Shown here in pieces: positions 44,738 to 54,297 of a stretch of DNA of 64,000 nt; position 1 is the stretch's first letter; the number at the start of each line of letters is the position of its first letter. A program made the translations under genes and the position numbers. Below the pieces are notes generated by a model, which was not told the DNA's origin, ran no database searches, and saw only the letters and a program-made list of their open reading frames with translations. The DNA comes from JAGVPT01 sp964642725 (GTDB taxonomy: Bacteria > Bacteroidota > Ignavibacteria > UBA10030 > UBA8401), in contig CAZXQG010000016.1 of the NCBI GenBank assembly GCA_964642725.1, positions 3,171 through 67,170 of the forward strand. Reading direction: 5' to 3'.

Positions 44738-47155
44738 CTATTTCAACAAGACCAATTTCTTTGTCATAAGATAACTGCCGGATCGCAGTCGATAAAAATA
44801 GACCCCGCTTGCGAGCGCCGAAGCATCCCATTGTATCAAATGTTTTCCGGCCTGCATCTCTTCCGAGCGGAGCGTCGCGACCTCCCTGCCTACGATGTCA
44901 TAGATTTTTAGCGTCGTTAGAGCGGCAGAAGGAAGAGTGAAAGAAATTGTTGTCGCCGGGTTGAATGGGTTGGGGTAGTTTTGAAGCAGCTCGAAACGGC
45001 CTGGAATCACGGCTGACTTCTTGTTCCCGACCGCCGAGACTCCCCCGCTCATCGTGTGGAGGATCGTGCCATTGTCACCGACTGACCAGCCGTTGTTTGC
45101 ATCGACAAACTGGACGGCATTGAGATTATTATTCCCGGTATTCGTTAATTGTATCGTCCACGCCGTCCCCCCGTTTGTAGTTTTATAAATATTTCCATTA
45201 CTTCCGGCAACCCATGCCGTCGAAGCATTTATGCTATACACGGAATTAAGGATGTTCACATTGGCGATCGATTGCGTTGTCCAATTGCTGCCTCCATTCG
45301 TCGTTATATATACCGTGTTGGAAGCCCCTACCGCCATTCCATTATTGACATCTACAAAATGTACTGAATACAATGTATTAGACGCGCTAAACTGTGAATT
45401 CCATGTCCCGCCGCCGTCTGTCGTCACGTAGATTTGGTTGCTGCATGCAGCCCAACCCATGCTCGCATCTACCATAGACAAAGAGTAGCATTGATTATAG
45501 CTCGGGCTTTGAGCCGTCCATGTTGTTCCGCCGTTTGTTGTTTTCAGGATTGTTGCTTGGCTTGACCCTCCAACAGCCCATCCATTGTTCGCATCGACAA
45601 ATTGAACCGCTTTGAGATCACCCGCCGTCGTCGAATTCTCAGACGTCCAACTGCTGCCGCCATTGGTCGTTTTCTTAATAATTCCGCCATTGCCGACAAA
45701 CCAACCCGTTGAGGCATCGAGGAAACAGATTCCGTTGATATTGTTTGAGGTATTCGTTGTTTGGCTTGACCATGAGGCGCCGGCATTCACTGTTTGCAGC
45801 ATCGTTCCGTTTGAACCGGCAACCCATCCGGTCGTGGAGTTCACAAACGATACTGCCATTAACGAATGACCTGTGTTACTTGTTTGAGGCAGCCATGCAA
45901 GTGTTCCAACATTTATGATGACATTCTTATCGCCCGGTTGAACTTGTGGAATATTCCGATCATAGCCCTCAGTTTGAGGAAGGTCATCGATGCCGAGGCT
46001 GTAGTTAGAGAATTTCTTCGTAACGTGGAGCGTAAAATTACCTGTGTTAGGATCGGAGCTGGCATTGGTCTGTCCGCTATCCTGTGCATACGTATAGAGT
46101 CTAAAAGATGTACCGCCAGGAGCATGGCCATCTACAGTCACCTTGCCGGTGATGGAATCATCGGCAATATGTGCGACTAGATCAACGCGCAAACTGTCAT
46201 ATTGATGAAGAGAGATTGCATCGATGTAGGGCGGAAAGTACGCCGGAGCAACTCCATCACTATTTGCTTGTAAATTCCAAATGGGAGATGATGTGATTTC
46301 ACTTAATGTATAGCCAAATTGGAAAAAGCCGTTTGCATCAGTCGTTGCGTTCTTATTGCCTCCACCATATCCAAAATATTGTGGATTGGAATTGATTATT
46401 ACGTTTGGCAACGCCCGTCCATCTTCTCCCTTCAAATAGCCGACGAGTTTCGCTACCGGCGGGAGGTAGGTGAAGTTTACGTTTGAATAACTCTGTGATA
46501 ACGTAAGCGCTGTATCGCTAGGCGTGATAATATAAGGGGAAAATTTATCTGCAACCATAATTGTCACTCGTTGACCGCTTGTAGAGGCGTTAAAATTAAT
46601 AACATAATTGCCGCCGGCATCTGTCAGAGCCATCCATCCTGGTCCGTTGTCTCCTGTTTCAACAAGAATATTTTGCAAATTGAAAGCAGACGGTAAAGTG
46701 ACCTTGCCAGAAATAGTGAATGCAGGCGATGGCATCGCCGTAACCGTTCCGGCGATGGTTTGTCCGACACCGTTGTTAGTAAATTTCATGAGGTATTTAG
46801 CAGGCGCTAATCCGAAATTTGCCATTATGAAATAACACTGGCCGTTCGCAACGCTATCCATATCACCTGGCCCGCTATCTCCGGTAAATAGTCCATCAGT
46901 TTGGGTGAATGTACCGAATAGTTGCTTGTCGCTTGCGGGATCAATAGTGCCGTTTCCATTGATGTCGATCCAAATTTCACATTGCGCAGTCCCTCCAACC
47001 GGAAGATCATATTTCCAATTCAAGGTGCCTCCTTGCTGGAAAGTAAAATCCGACGAAGAGCCATTGACTGTCAGGTTTGTCACCTGTGCAAAAGAGGTTG
47101 ACGCAAAAGCGTAAACTAAACAAATTATAGAGCAAACCAGATATCGCTTTTTCAT
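44738..47155 (-). CDS. Secreted YCF48-like beta-propeller protein with T9SS sorting tail
   Basis: An 805-residue exported protein with a signal peptide (LVCSIICLVYAFASTSFAQ). Residues 20-420 contain beta-sandwich domains including two carboxypeptidase-regulatory-like segments (FTISGKVTLPSAFNLQN, DDSITGKVTVDGHAPGG). Residues about 425-720 hold seven YCF48/sortilin-like repeats, each with a (G/A)W-x-(A/V)G core and a TTNGG-x-W turn, which would close a seven-bladed propeller. The T9SS type A sorting domain (LLQNYPNPFNPATTISFTLP...KKLVLLK) ends it. AAGGTC upstream of the ATG is the likely ribosome binding site. A surface binding role is likely; no enzyme motif is seen. Confidence 0.9.
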   Translation of the reverse strand: MKKRYLVCSIICLVYAFASTSFAQVTNLTVNGSSSDFTFQQGGTLNWKYDLPVGGTAQCEIWIDINGNGTIDPASDKQLFGTFTQTDGLFTGDSGPGDMDSVANGQCYFIMANFGLAPAKYLMKFTNNGVGQTIAGTVTAMPSPAFTISGKVTLPSAFNLQNILVETGDNGPGWMALTDAGGNYVINFNASTSGQRVTIMVADKFSPYIITPSDTALTLSQSYSNVNFTYLPPVAKLVGYLKGEDGRALPNVIINSNPQYFGYGGGNKNATTDANGFFQFGYTLSEITSSPIWNLQANSDGVAPAYFPPYIDAISLHQYDSLRVDLVAHIADDSITGKVTVDGHAPGGTSFRLYTYAQDSGQTNASSDPNTGNFTLHVTKKFSNYSLGIDDLPQTEGYDRNIPQVQPGDKNVIINVGTLAWLPQTSNTGHSLMAVSFVNSTTGWVAGSNGTMLQTVNAGASWSSQTTNTSNNINGICFLDASTGWFVGNGGIIKKTTNGGSSWTSENSTTAGDLKAVQFVDANNGWAVGGSSQATILKTTNGGTTWTAQSPSYNQCYSLSMVDASMGWAACSNQIYVTTDGGGTWNSQFSASNTLYSVHFVDVNNGMAVGASNTVYITTNGGSNWTTQSIANVNILNSVYSINASTAWVAGSNGNIYKTTNGGTAWTIQLTNTGNNNLNAVQFVDANNGWSVGDNGTILHTMSGGVSAVGNKKSAVIPGRFELLQNYPNPFNPATTISFTLPSAALTTLKIYDIVGREVATLRSEEMQAGKHLIQWDASALASGVYFYRLRSGSYLMTKKLVLLK

Positions 47156-47784
47156 ACAATAGACCTTTCTTGATAAAGCCAGTACTGACGCCGTTTATCG
47201 GGGCACAGGTGAGGCTGGGTGCGCCACCTGATCAAACTACTCAGATCAACGGTCAAGCCGCTTCATCATTCCGCCACCAAAATATAAAAGCCCCTGCCGG
47301 CATTCGCCAACGGAGGCTTTTAGATTTCTCAGTCTTTTACAGTTTATTACATTCCCTGCACGCAGAAAGCTTCGTACGACAAACTGGGCCCATGATCAAT
47401 GGAATAGTATAGACTAATGCTAGACCATTGTCAATACGTGGGGCAACCTAGGTTGTCTGTCATCACTTTGACAAATTGGAAGATTATCGACTCATTCGTC
47501 GATGACTGGAAGCCCTCGCATGATGCGCTCTCGACGCCGAAACAATATAACCGTAATTCCCCGGCCCTTCATCTCTCCTAATTTTCCCTCGCCTTCATCG
47601 TGGCATCCCCGTTGTTCCTCAAGCAGAGGCGACTCGCATGGATCGTTCCATCTGGAGGTTTCGTGAAGATGCTCGGTTGTTGCTCTTAATATTTTCTCTG
47701 TATATTTTCTGCACAAATCTTGATTCTCTCTGCAAATCGAGATACCTTCCTACACTTCATCATCATTTCAGAGGATCGAAACAG
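47156..47784. other. Divergent intergenic region
   Basis: About 630 bases between the divergently transcribed YCF48-like and DUF5060/DUF4038 genes. It contains an AAAAGCC...GGCTTTTA hairpin near 47283-47322. An in-frame extension of the downstream gene from 47638 lacks a ribosome binding site. Promoters for both genes must lie here, but I see no clear consensus. Confidence 0.45.
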
Positions 47785-49632
47785 ATGATATCCTCCAGGC
47801 GACTTTTGATCGCTCTCATGTTTCCCGCTTGCGCCGCAGTGTCCGGCGCAAATCCTGTGCATGTATGGGAGAAGCAAGAGGTCACGCTTACTGCTGCAAA
47901 TTCATACAAAAATCCATACACGGATGTCATTGTCTGGGTGGATCTCACCGGTCCAGGATTTGACAAACGAGTCTATGGTTTCTGGGATGGCGGACAAACG
48001 TTTCGCGTTCGTCTAGTTGCGACGGAACCGGGCACATGGACATGGAAAAGCGGATCGTCTCAGTATGATCCGGGTCTCGCCCACAAGGCGGGCTCATTTG
48101 TAGCAGTGGCGTGGACTGAATCAGAGAAGACTGCGAACCCTCTTCGCCGGGGATTCATTCGTTCGACGGCGAACAATCACGCACTTGAGTACGCTGACAG
48201 CACTCCCTTTCTCGTCATAGGAGATACGTGGTATTCTGTAGGAACGAACCGTTTCCGATGGTACGATGACGAAAAAGAGAGGCCGATCGATTCGACGGCA
48301 GGATTCAAAGATTACGTGCGCTACCGCAAAGCACAGGGATACAATTGGGTCAACGTCATCGCGGCATTTCCTAACTGGATGACTGACGCAAAGCCGTGGC
48401 ACATCGTCATGGACGATTCAGCAAAGACGACCGTTCGTTCCGCCTGGCTTGAATTCGGTACCGGGAGTGCGAAGAACATGGACAACGAAGGGGGGCGGCC
48501 GTTTTTCTTCCCGGGAAAAGTGCCGGGATACGAGGAGCAGTATCCTGACGTGGACCGGATCAATCCTGCGTATTTCAAGTATCTTGACAGGAAAATCGAT
48601 TACCTCAATGCGAACGGTTTTATCCCGTTCATCGAAGTTTCGCGGCGCGACGCCGGGCTTTGCTGGTACAAGTACTACGGATGGCCAGACTCGTATGCCC
48701 GCTTCATCCAATACATTTTCGCCCGTTACCAGGCCAACAACACCGTCCTCAGCCCGATCCATCTGGACATCATCGACGAGACTGTAAGTCCGGATGACTA
48801 TACTGCGGCAATTCATACCGTCGAGAAAAAGTTTGGCATGCCGCCGTTTGGAACATTGCTCTCCGCAAACGCGAATCCATCGACGCTTGAAAACTGGGGG
48901 GAGGGTTCATGGGTCACACTCCACCAGATTGGCAACATGCGCGAGCACGACAACTACTGGTATCTCACCGAAATTTTCAATCTGAAGAAACCGATGCCCG
49001 CGTTAAACGGGGAGCCATACTATGCAGGCTACCGGGACGCTCGAGGCCCCGGATCGGCAAACTACACGCGCGGAGCGGCGGGAGGCACAGAGCGTGACGA
49101 CGCCTTTGTCCGTTCGGGTATCTACGGAAGTTTTCTCTCCGGCGGACTTGCCGGACACGTTTACGGCGCCGAAGGAATCTGGGGCGCCGATATCGAACCA
49201 TCCGCACCTGTGCATATGTGGGATGCTTTCCGATGGCCATCGGGTGCACAGATGCAATACTTGCAGACCTTCGCATTTTCGATCGGACGGCGTTACCAAG
49301 ATCTTGTTCCGTTGCCCGATCTGGTATCTCCAAACAAAACGCAGGTTACGCTCGGATATGAAGGATGGGCATATTGCGCACGCACCGATGATAAGGAACT
49401 TTTTCTCATTTACTTTGAAAAAGGGTGTCCGCAATCTAAAATCCGAGGTGCCAGGCTTAACAGTGAGTACCGGGCACGATGGTTTAATCCGCGCGATGGT
49501 TCTTGGATGGACGCGGGTAACGGGCTGGTGTATGCCAACAAGATCGGCATGATCGCTTTGCCTCAACTTCCGGGGGATGAGGATTGGGGACTCCGGCTTA
49601 TTTACGAAGGCCCCGCCACAAAATCATATTGA
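47785..49632 (+). CDS. DUF5060/DUF4038 glycoside hydrolase (GH140 apiosidase-like), exported
   Basis: A 615-residue exported protein. The ATG at 47785 follows CAGAGGAT and gives the signal peptide LLIALMFPACAAVSG. A DUF5060-type beta-sandwich (about 25-115; VWVDLTGPGFDKRVYGFWDGG) precedes a DUF4038-type TIM barrel (FLVIGDTWYSVGTNRFRWYDDE, YRKAQGYNWVNVIAAFPNW). Candidate catalytic acids lie in FIEVSRRDAG and HLDIIDETVSP. The C-terminal strand domain ends RWFNPRDGSWMDAG. The family includes apiosidases of GH140 and related endo-acting enzymes on pectic or plant glycans; the exact specificity is unknown. It reads toward the C45-like gene 19 bases downstream. Confidence 0.85.
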   Translation: MISSRRLLIALMFPACAAVSGANPVHVWEKQEVTLTAANSYKNPYTDVIVWVDLTGPGFDKRVYGFWDGGQTFRVRLVATEPGTWTWKSGSSQYDPGLAHKAGSFVAVAWTESEKTANPLRRGFIRSTANNHALEYADSTPFLVIGDTWYSVGTNRFRWYDDEKERPIDSTAGFKDYVRYRKAQGYNWVNVIAAFPNWMTDAKPWHIVMDDSAKTTVRSAWLEFGTGSAKNMDNEGGRPFFFPGKVPGYEEQYPDVDRINPAYFKYLDRKIDYLNANGFIPFIEVSRRDAGLCWYKYYGWPDSYARFIQYIFARYQANNTVLSPIHLDIIDETVSPDDYTAAIHTVEKKFGMPPFGTLLSANANPSTLENWGEGSWVTLHQIGNMREHDNYWYLTEIFNLKKPMPALNGEPYYAGYRDARGPGSANYTRGAAGGTERDDAFVRSGIYGSFLSGGLAGHVYGAEGIWGADIEPSAPVHMWDAFRWPSGAQMQYLQTFAFSIGRRYQDLVPLPDLVSPNKTQVTLGYEGWAYCARTDDKELFLIYFEKGCPQSKIRGARLNSEYRARWFNPRDGSWMDAGNGLVYANKIGMIALPQLPGDEDWGLRLIYEGPATKSY

Positions 49633-49651
49633 CCGGCGAAAGGATATACAA

Positions 49652-51424
49652 TTGGAAAAATTCAAATTTTTCTGCTCTTATTTTTGGCTCTTCCTTTTTT
49701 GCCTCTTGATCGTTCATAGTGCAAAAGCACAAGACGATTCGAGCAATGTCATCCATTTTGGAAATGGATACAAAGAATATCACTATGGAATCCCATTCCT
49801 CTATCTGAAAGGAACAGATTACGAGGTCGGTCTACAGTATGGCCATCTGCTTCATGACGAGCTAAAAACTCTACACGGTGAATTCGAAAAGTTTAAGCAA
49901 AACATGATGGATAATGAAATAAAATATCTTCCATGGTACCAAAAAGTATTTGCCAATCTCTTCGGAGGAATAGTGTTTAGGCATACAATCAACACGTATG
50001 CCGATCACCTACCTGACAATATCCAGGACCAAATACGGGGAGCCGCTGAAGGCTCCTCTTTGCCGGAGTCCTTCTTCCGGGAAATTCAAGTCATCGCCGA
50101 TTTGTATTCACACAGCTGCGAGGCCATAGTAGTCATAAAGGGGAATCATACATATCACTGTCATAATCTTGACCAGCCGATGCCGCTCAGCATGATTTCA
50201 AAATACGCGGTTGTTGTAAATTATGCTATAAAAGGAAAGCAGAAGTATACGGATCTTGGCTTTGCCGCATGCCTGATGATTACTACCGCATTCAATGAAT
50301 CCGGAATATCGTTGTCTGAAAACGGCAATAACAATCCGCGGGGATTCGATAAGACTAATTGCAGCCTTTATTCGGAGAAAAGCAAAATAGTAACCGCAAC
50401 ACATAACTTAAGGGATGTTGATTCACTCGTGCGTTCCCTTAAATTTCCAATGGGTTTGATCTACACAATATCAAGCAGCAGGGAACAACAAGCGATGGTG
50501 AGCGATTGTATCGGCTCTATGAGTGCGTCAACGCCTGTCTGCAATTATCAGTTTGTTGCGAACAGAACCGTGTCGAAGGAGTTAGGCAAGAAGAGCGAAA
50601 CAATTTACTCCGGCGGTTTTCATGATACTGCCAGAGAGGTGAAATTTGCCGAGCTGATCGATACCTCGAAATCGAACATGGTCGATGAAGCGATCGGTAT
50701 TCTCTGCAACTCCGATTTTTATCATTACTCCGACCCGATACCCGTCCACCTGGAATCGCTCCATAACTATGAAACGGATCAATCGGTGGTATTTGATCTG
50801 GCCGATTCCACAGTGTACTTTACATATTATGCGCATTTTGCCGCGTGGAATAGATGGCTGAAGTATAATTATGTGACCGGTGATGTGAGCGTCTATAAGG
50901 AAGCCGATCCGAGATTGAGCGATCCCGCACTCGCAAAGCTGAATGAGATATACGGGAAGACCGAATCCTGCGATTGGCGCGACAGTGCTAATGTCCGATC
51001 CTTAGTGAATACCGTCGCCGAATCTGGCGCCAAGAATTATTTCGCACTCGATTTTCTCTCGACGACCTATTTGAATTATTATCTCGCCCCGGACCAAGCA
51101 AAGATCTATGCCGACATGTTGATTGAACAATACCCGGATGTCATAACAGGGTATTACAATAAAGGGCGGGCGTTAGAATCAGAAAATAAAAATGATGAGG
51201 CCGCTGCCGAATATCTACGTGCGCTGAAGACCAATATCCAATGCGAGTTTTACCAAGCGGAGACTAACGAGCACCTTGCTCTCACATATTATTCCCTTGG
51301 AAAAAGGGACATCGCAGCAGAGTATGCGGCTAAATCACTTGACATCCACAACCAATACTGGATACCAGACTATCTGAGCGGGAGAATTCAGAAGCTTGAA
51401 AAGATCAGAAACAAGGCTGATTGA
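49652..51424 (+). CDS. C45-like Ntn hydrolase/acyltransferase with C-terminal TPRs, exported
   Basis: A 590-residue exported protein. A TTG at 49652, 8 bases after AAAGGA, starts a clean signal peptide (FCSYFWLFLFCLLIVHSAKAQ); the longer frame from 49577 lies inside the preceding gene. Residues about 25-390 resemble the C45/acyl-CoA:6-APA acyltransferase-like Ntn fold. Cys156 in SHSCEAIVVIKG is the candidate nucleophile and HCHNLDQP follows as in the family. In self-processing members the Cys becomes N-terminal after cleavage. The last 130 residues are TPR-like (YYNKGRALESENKNDEAAAEYLRAL, HLALTYYSLGKRDIAAEYAAKSL). Substrate unknown. The gene is probably cotranscribed with the DUF4038 gene. 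Confidence 0.75.
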   Translation: MEKFKFFCSYFWLFLFCLLIVHSAKAQDDSSNVIHFGNGYKEYHYGIPFLYLKGTDYEVGLQYGHLLHDELKTLHGEFEKFKQNMMDNEIKYLPWYQKVFANLFGGIVFRHTINTYADHLPDNIQDQIRGAAEGSSLPESFFREIQVIADLYSHSCEAIVVIKGNHTYHCHNLDQPMPLSMISKYAVVVNYAIKGKQKYTDLGFAACLMITTAFNESGISLSENGNNNPRGFDKTNCSLYSEKSKIVTATHNLRDVDSLVRSLKFPMGLIYTISSSREQQAMVSDCIGSMSASTPVCNYQFVANRTVSKELGKKSETIYSGGFHDTAREVKFAELIDTSKSNMVDEAIGILCNSDFYHYSDPIPVHLESLHNYETDQSVVFDLADSTVYFTYYAHFAAWNRWLKYNYVTGDVSVYKEADPRLSDPALAKLNEIYGKTESCDWRDSANVRSLVNTVAESGAKNYFALDFLSTTYLNYYLAPDQAKIYADMLIEQYPDVITGYYNKGRALESENKNDEAAAEYLRALKTNIQCEFYQAETNEHLALTYYSLGKRDIAAEYAAKSLDIHNQYWIPDYLSGRIQKLEKIRNKAD

Positions 51425-51712
51425 AGGAATGCCTGTATCGGCATATCTGTTGTCTTCGTTGTTTTTCATTTTCTCCATTCATATATTGTGTTCACAAGGC
51501 TTCAATGACGATGTCCGGCCTCTTCGACCGCTTCATCGTACTCCTAAGACCTGCAACGATTTTTCATTCGATATCGAATATCATCCAATACCCGAATTTC
51601 ATGAACGTCACGACCTCAACTGCTTTTATCTCTTCATATTCTCTGAAATGTCTGCCGTTCTCCTCTTCGTTGCATTCTCAGGCTGACCCGCACAAAGATA
51701 AGGAATCAGTCA

Positions 51713-51940
51713 ATGAGAGTATTCATCACGTCCATAGCTCTCCTCGCCGCGCTTAGTGTTCTTTCATGTGAGAACCTCATCTTCGGTCCAGTGGAGAATC
51801 CGCCTCGGCCGGCCATCTGTGTTTCTCCTCTTGCCGCACTTCTTGCTTCCATCAGGTATGTGCCTGGTCTCTGCTTAGTATTTTCGCGGAACGTTCTCAC
51901 TCCCGCAACCCGGTTTGCATTTCAACAAAGCCGCAAATGA
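51713..51940 (+). CDS. Small putative lipoprotein
   Basis: A 75-residue frame with a lipoprotein signal (MRVFITSIALLAALSVLSC). It has an AAGGAA ribosome binding site 8 bases upstream and an ATGA overlap with the next gene. The mature part (NLIFGPVENPPRPAICVSP) has no known domain and ends in a degenerate, basic segment, so it may be a shortened gene. Moderate confidence. Confidence 0.45.
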   Translation: MRVFITSIALLAALSVLSCENLIFGPVENPPRPAICVSPLAALLASIRYVPGLCLVFSRNVLTPATRFAFQQSRK

Positions 51941-52755
51941 ACAAGAATCCTCAGAGCACTATTATTCTGTCATTATCATTGCCGTTGGCGTTCTTGATCA
52001 TCGCCTGCAGCTATATCGGACTTTTTGTGCCCGGCACCTACTCAAAAGAAACGTCGAATTGGACTGCCCAGGCAATCGGTCAGGATGCCGTTGACCTCTT
52101 CTTGATTTCTCCAATGCTGGTCATCACTGCGATCCTCGCTGCTCGAATGAATACGATTGGGCGGTTATTATGGAGCGGAGTGCTGTTGTATATCATGTAC
52201 ACGTATGCGATTTATTGTTTCGATGTGCATTTTAACAGTCTGTTCTTTGCTTACTGTCTCGTCTTCGGCTTGTCTCTTTATTCCTTCGTGTACTTTTTGT
52301 TTTCTCAAACAGCGGAGCCGGTTAAACATTGGCCTGAAAACAGACTGCCGGCCAAAATTGTCGGAGTCTACCTCATCGTCATCGCATGTCTGTTTTACGC
52401 GCTTTGGCTTTCACAAATACTCCCCGCAATAATTTCCAATTCAACGCCGCGGGATCTCGTCGATGTGGGTCTCCCTACAAATCCTGTTCACGTTATTGAC
52501 TTGTCGGTCGCTCTCCCGGGCATTTTTACCGTTGGTCTCCTTCTGTTGAAGAAGAAGCCGTTGGGATTATTGCTGGCTCCGGGAATCCTGATGTTCACAG
52601 TTCTTATGGACATCACTATCGGTGCGCTGATCGTCGCAATGCATGTAAAAGCTATTCAAGAGGATTATATAATAACCGTAGTCATGACTTTTCTTGCACT
52701 GATAAGCGCTCTGTTCCTTATCATCTTCTTAAGAGACATAAAAGACAGTGTTTGA
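51937..52755 (+). CDS. Multi-pass membrane protein of unknown function
   Basis: A 272-residue protein with about eight membrane helices (for example LSLPLAFLIIACSYIGLFVPG, LLWSGVLLYIMYTYAIYCF, LPAKIVGVYLIVIACLFYALW and ALISALFLIIFLRDI). It overlaps the preceding lipoprotein frame by ATGA and ends 31 bases before the DUF2807 gene, suggesting a three-gene transcript. I do not recognise a named family. Confidence 0.75.
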   Translation: MNKNPQSTIILSLSLPLAFLIIACSYIGLFVPGTYSKETSNWTAQAIGQDAVDLFLISPMLVITAILAARMNTIGRLLWSGVLLYIMYTYAIYCFDVHFNSLFFAYCLVFGLSLYSFVYFLFSQTAEPVKHWPENRLPAKIVGVYLIVIACLFYALWLSQILPAIISNSTPRDLVDVGLPTNPVHVIDLSVALPGIFTVGLLLLKKKPLGLLLAPGILMFTVLMDITIGALIVAMHVKAIQEDYIITVVMTFLALISALFLIIFLRDIKDSV

Positions 52756-52786
52756 ATTATTCTTCAATAGATTAGGAGGAAGGACA

Positions 52787-53476
52787 ATGCGAATCTCTCC
52801 TATCAAACGGGTTATGTTTGTTGGTACGGTTATAATATTTGCATTCTTCTCCGGATGTTCCAAAGACATTGGAGTTACGAACTCAAACCAGACCGTCGGC
52901 TCAGGAAATCTGATAATGCAGCAGCGCACCGTCGGCACATTTAGCGGAATTCAGGTAACCGGTCTCGGAAAAGTGTTTATCACTCAGGACACCGTTCAAG
53001 GTTTGCACATCGAGGCCGATGACAATATCATTGGCCTCGTGACCACGTCCGTCAGCAATGGGCTGCTTACTGTTGCTCTCAAGAGCGGGTCCTACAGCGG
53101 CATCACGATCAATGTGTATGCTTCAATGAAGTCGATCAGCCGGCTTGACTGCGTTGGTACTGTGGAATTCGTGAATAGTGGTCAAATACAGACTGATTCC
53201 ATTGCGTGCAGAATTACGGGGACAGGCACTTTTACTCTGAACGGTACGGCAGGTTTCGAGGTAATTGAAATCATCGGTGCAGGCAATGTCCACAATTTTG
53301 GATTGGCGTCTTCGCGCTGTTCAGCTTTGATTTCGGGCACGGGGAAAATCGAAGTCAATGTCACGCAAGAACTCGATGCGGTTATTTCAGGGACAGGCGA
53401 TATATCCTATTCCGGAAATCCAACCGTTATCCATCAAACGGTATCGGGGATCGGGAGTGTAGCATCGCAGCACTAA
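52787..53476 (+). CDS. DUF2807 (GIN-domain) auto-adhesin-like lipoprotein
   Basis: A 229-residue lipoprotein. The ATG at 52787 follows TAGGAGGAAGGAC, far better than the frame start at 52748. The lipobox is FFSGC. The rest is the DUF2807 'head GIN' beta-helix: VGSGNLIMQQRTVGTFSGIQVTGLGKVFI, then regular GxGxI turns (ISGTGKIEV, ISGTGDISY, VSGIGSV). The family is common in Bacteroidota envelopes and is thought to act in adhesion; its biochemical role is unknown. Confidence 0.9.
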   Translation: MRISPIKRVMFVGTVIIFAFFSGCSKDIGVTNSNQTVGSGNLIMQQRTVGTFSGIQVTGLGKVFITQDTVQGLHIEADDNIIGLVTTSVSNGLLTVALKSGSYSGITINVYASMKSISRLDCVGTVEFVNSGQIQTDSIACRITGTGTFTLNGTAGFEVIEIIGAGNVHNFGLASSRCSALISGTGKIEVNVTQELDAVISGTGDISYSGNPTVIHQTVSGIGSVASQH

Positions 53477-53522
53477 CATACGTTTGCTCCTCATTAAACG
53501 TGGTCTTTTAAAATAGATAAAT

Positions 53523-53707
53523 TGAGACATCTGAAAAACGTCTCTCGCCAAGCCGCCAAGGCGCAAGGAGTCTATTTTTAAATCATTTTGCGACTTTTCC
53601 CGAAGGTATGGCTTTGCCAGCGTCTGGCGAAGCATCTTCCAAAGGAATCCCTTTGGGACCTTTGGGATTTGCGTGAGCCATACTTTTGGAATTATACAGA
53701 AGTCTCA
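53523..53707. repeat. Short element with imperfect inverted ends and palindromic interior
   Basis: TGAGACATCTG (53523-53533) and CAGAAGTCTCA (53697-53707) are inverted at 10 of 11 positions. Inside lie the 31-base GC repeat (53540-53570) and GAAGGTATGGCTTTGCCAG (53602-53620), which resembles GAAGGCATGGCTTCGCCAG in the element at 60413-60632. AATCCCTTTGGGA is also shared in form. It fills most of the 284-base gap after the DUF2807 gene. There is no coding potential, and it looks like a small non-autonomous repeat. Confidence 0.55.
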
Positions 53708-53760
53708 TATTGTTGAAAACCTAAAACGTGCCAATGCAAATACAATTCTGAAGGAACGTC

Positions 53761-54054
53761 ATGGAAAGCAACTACGAGCGAAACATTTCATCCGAAGAAG
53801 CAAAGCAGGGATATTTTCTTGTTCTCAAAAATAAATTGTCATTCTTTCCGTCGATCGGATCTCCGTTTTCAGTGAAAGTAGGAGTCAGGGAAAAGAAGGC
53901 TGCTGTCGAATCGTATCATTGCGAATGCCGGGGCCCCGAAAAGCCGCATGAACATTATTTTGTTCGGTGGACTGGTTTGGCAAAAGGGGACCGTATTGTC
54001 GTTCACAAAAATGCGAAAGGGAAGAATTTTTATTCGATCAGAATTGAAGAATGA
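53761..54054 (+). CDS. Small protein of unknown function
   Basis: A 97-residue beta-rich protein with two cysteines in SYHCECRGPEKPHEHYFVRW and a C-terminal KGDRIVVHKNAKGKNFYSIRI. A GAAGGAACG ribosome binding site precedes the ATG. There is no signal peptide or membrane helix. It lies 243 bases before the radical SAM operon on the same strand. I do not recognise the family. Confidence 0.6.
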   Translation: MESNYERNISSEEAKQGYFLVLKNKLSFFPSIGSPFSVKVGVREKKAAVESYHCECRGPEKPHEHYFVRWTGLAKGDRIVVHKNAKGKNFYSIRIEE

Positions 54055-54297
54055 AGGAATGTCCATCCGCTATATTTGCATCACCATTGCAGAATGGTAT
54101 CGAGGAAAAGTAATTTCCAACAGGAATTTTATGAAAGATGGCAGGGGATGAAGAAAAGAAGAATTGTCCAGACCTGTCCGGCAAGATGAACGAGCCTGCG
54201 TCCGCAACAACCGGCGCATCCATCCGTATTTGCTGGTAACCGTTTGTTCAACACCGATCGCTTATGACCGGGATCAACATGTAATCCAGCAGAAATT

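Noticed and set aside
47492..47716. 74-codon minus-strand frame (ends MRGLPVIDE)
   Set aside because: No ribosome binding site, overlaps promoter space of a divergent gene, and no recognisable domain.
47638..47784. N-terminal extension of the DUF5060/DUF4038 gene
   Set aside because: The extension lacks a ribosome binding site and the start at 47785 gives a clean signal peptide.
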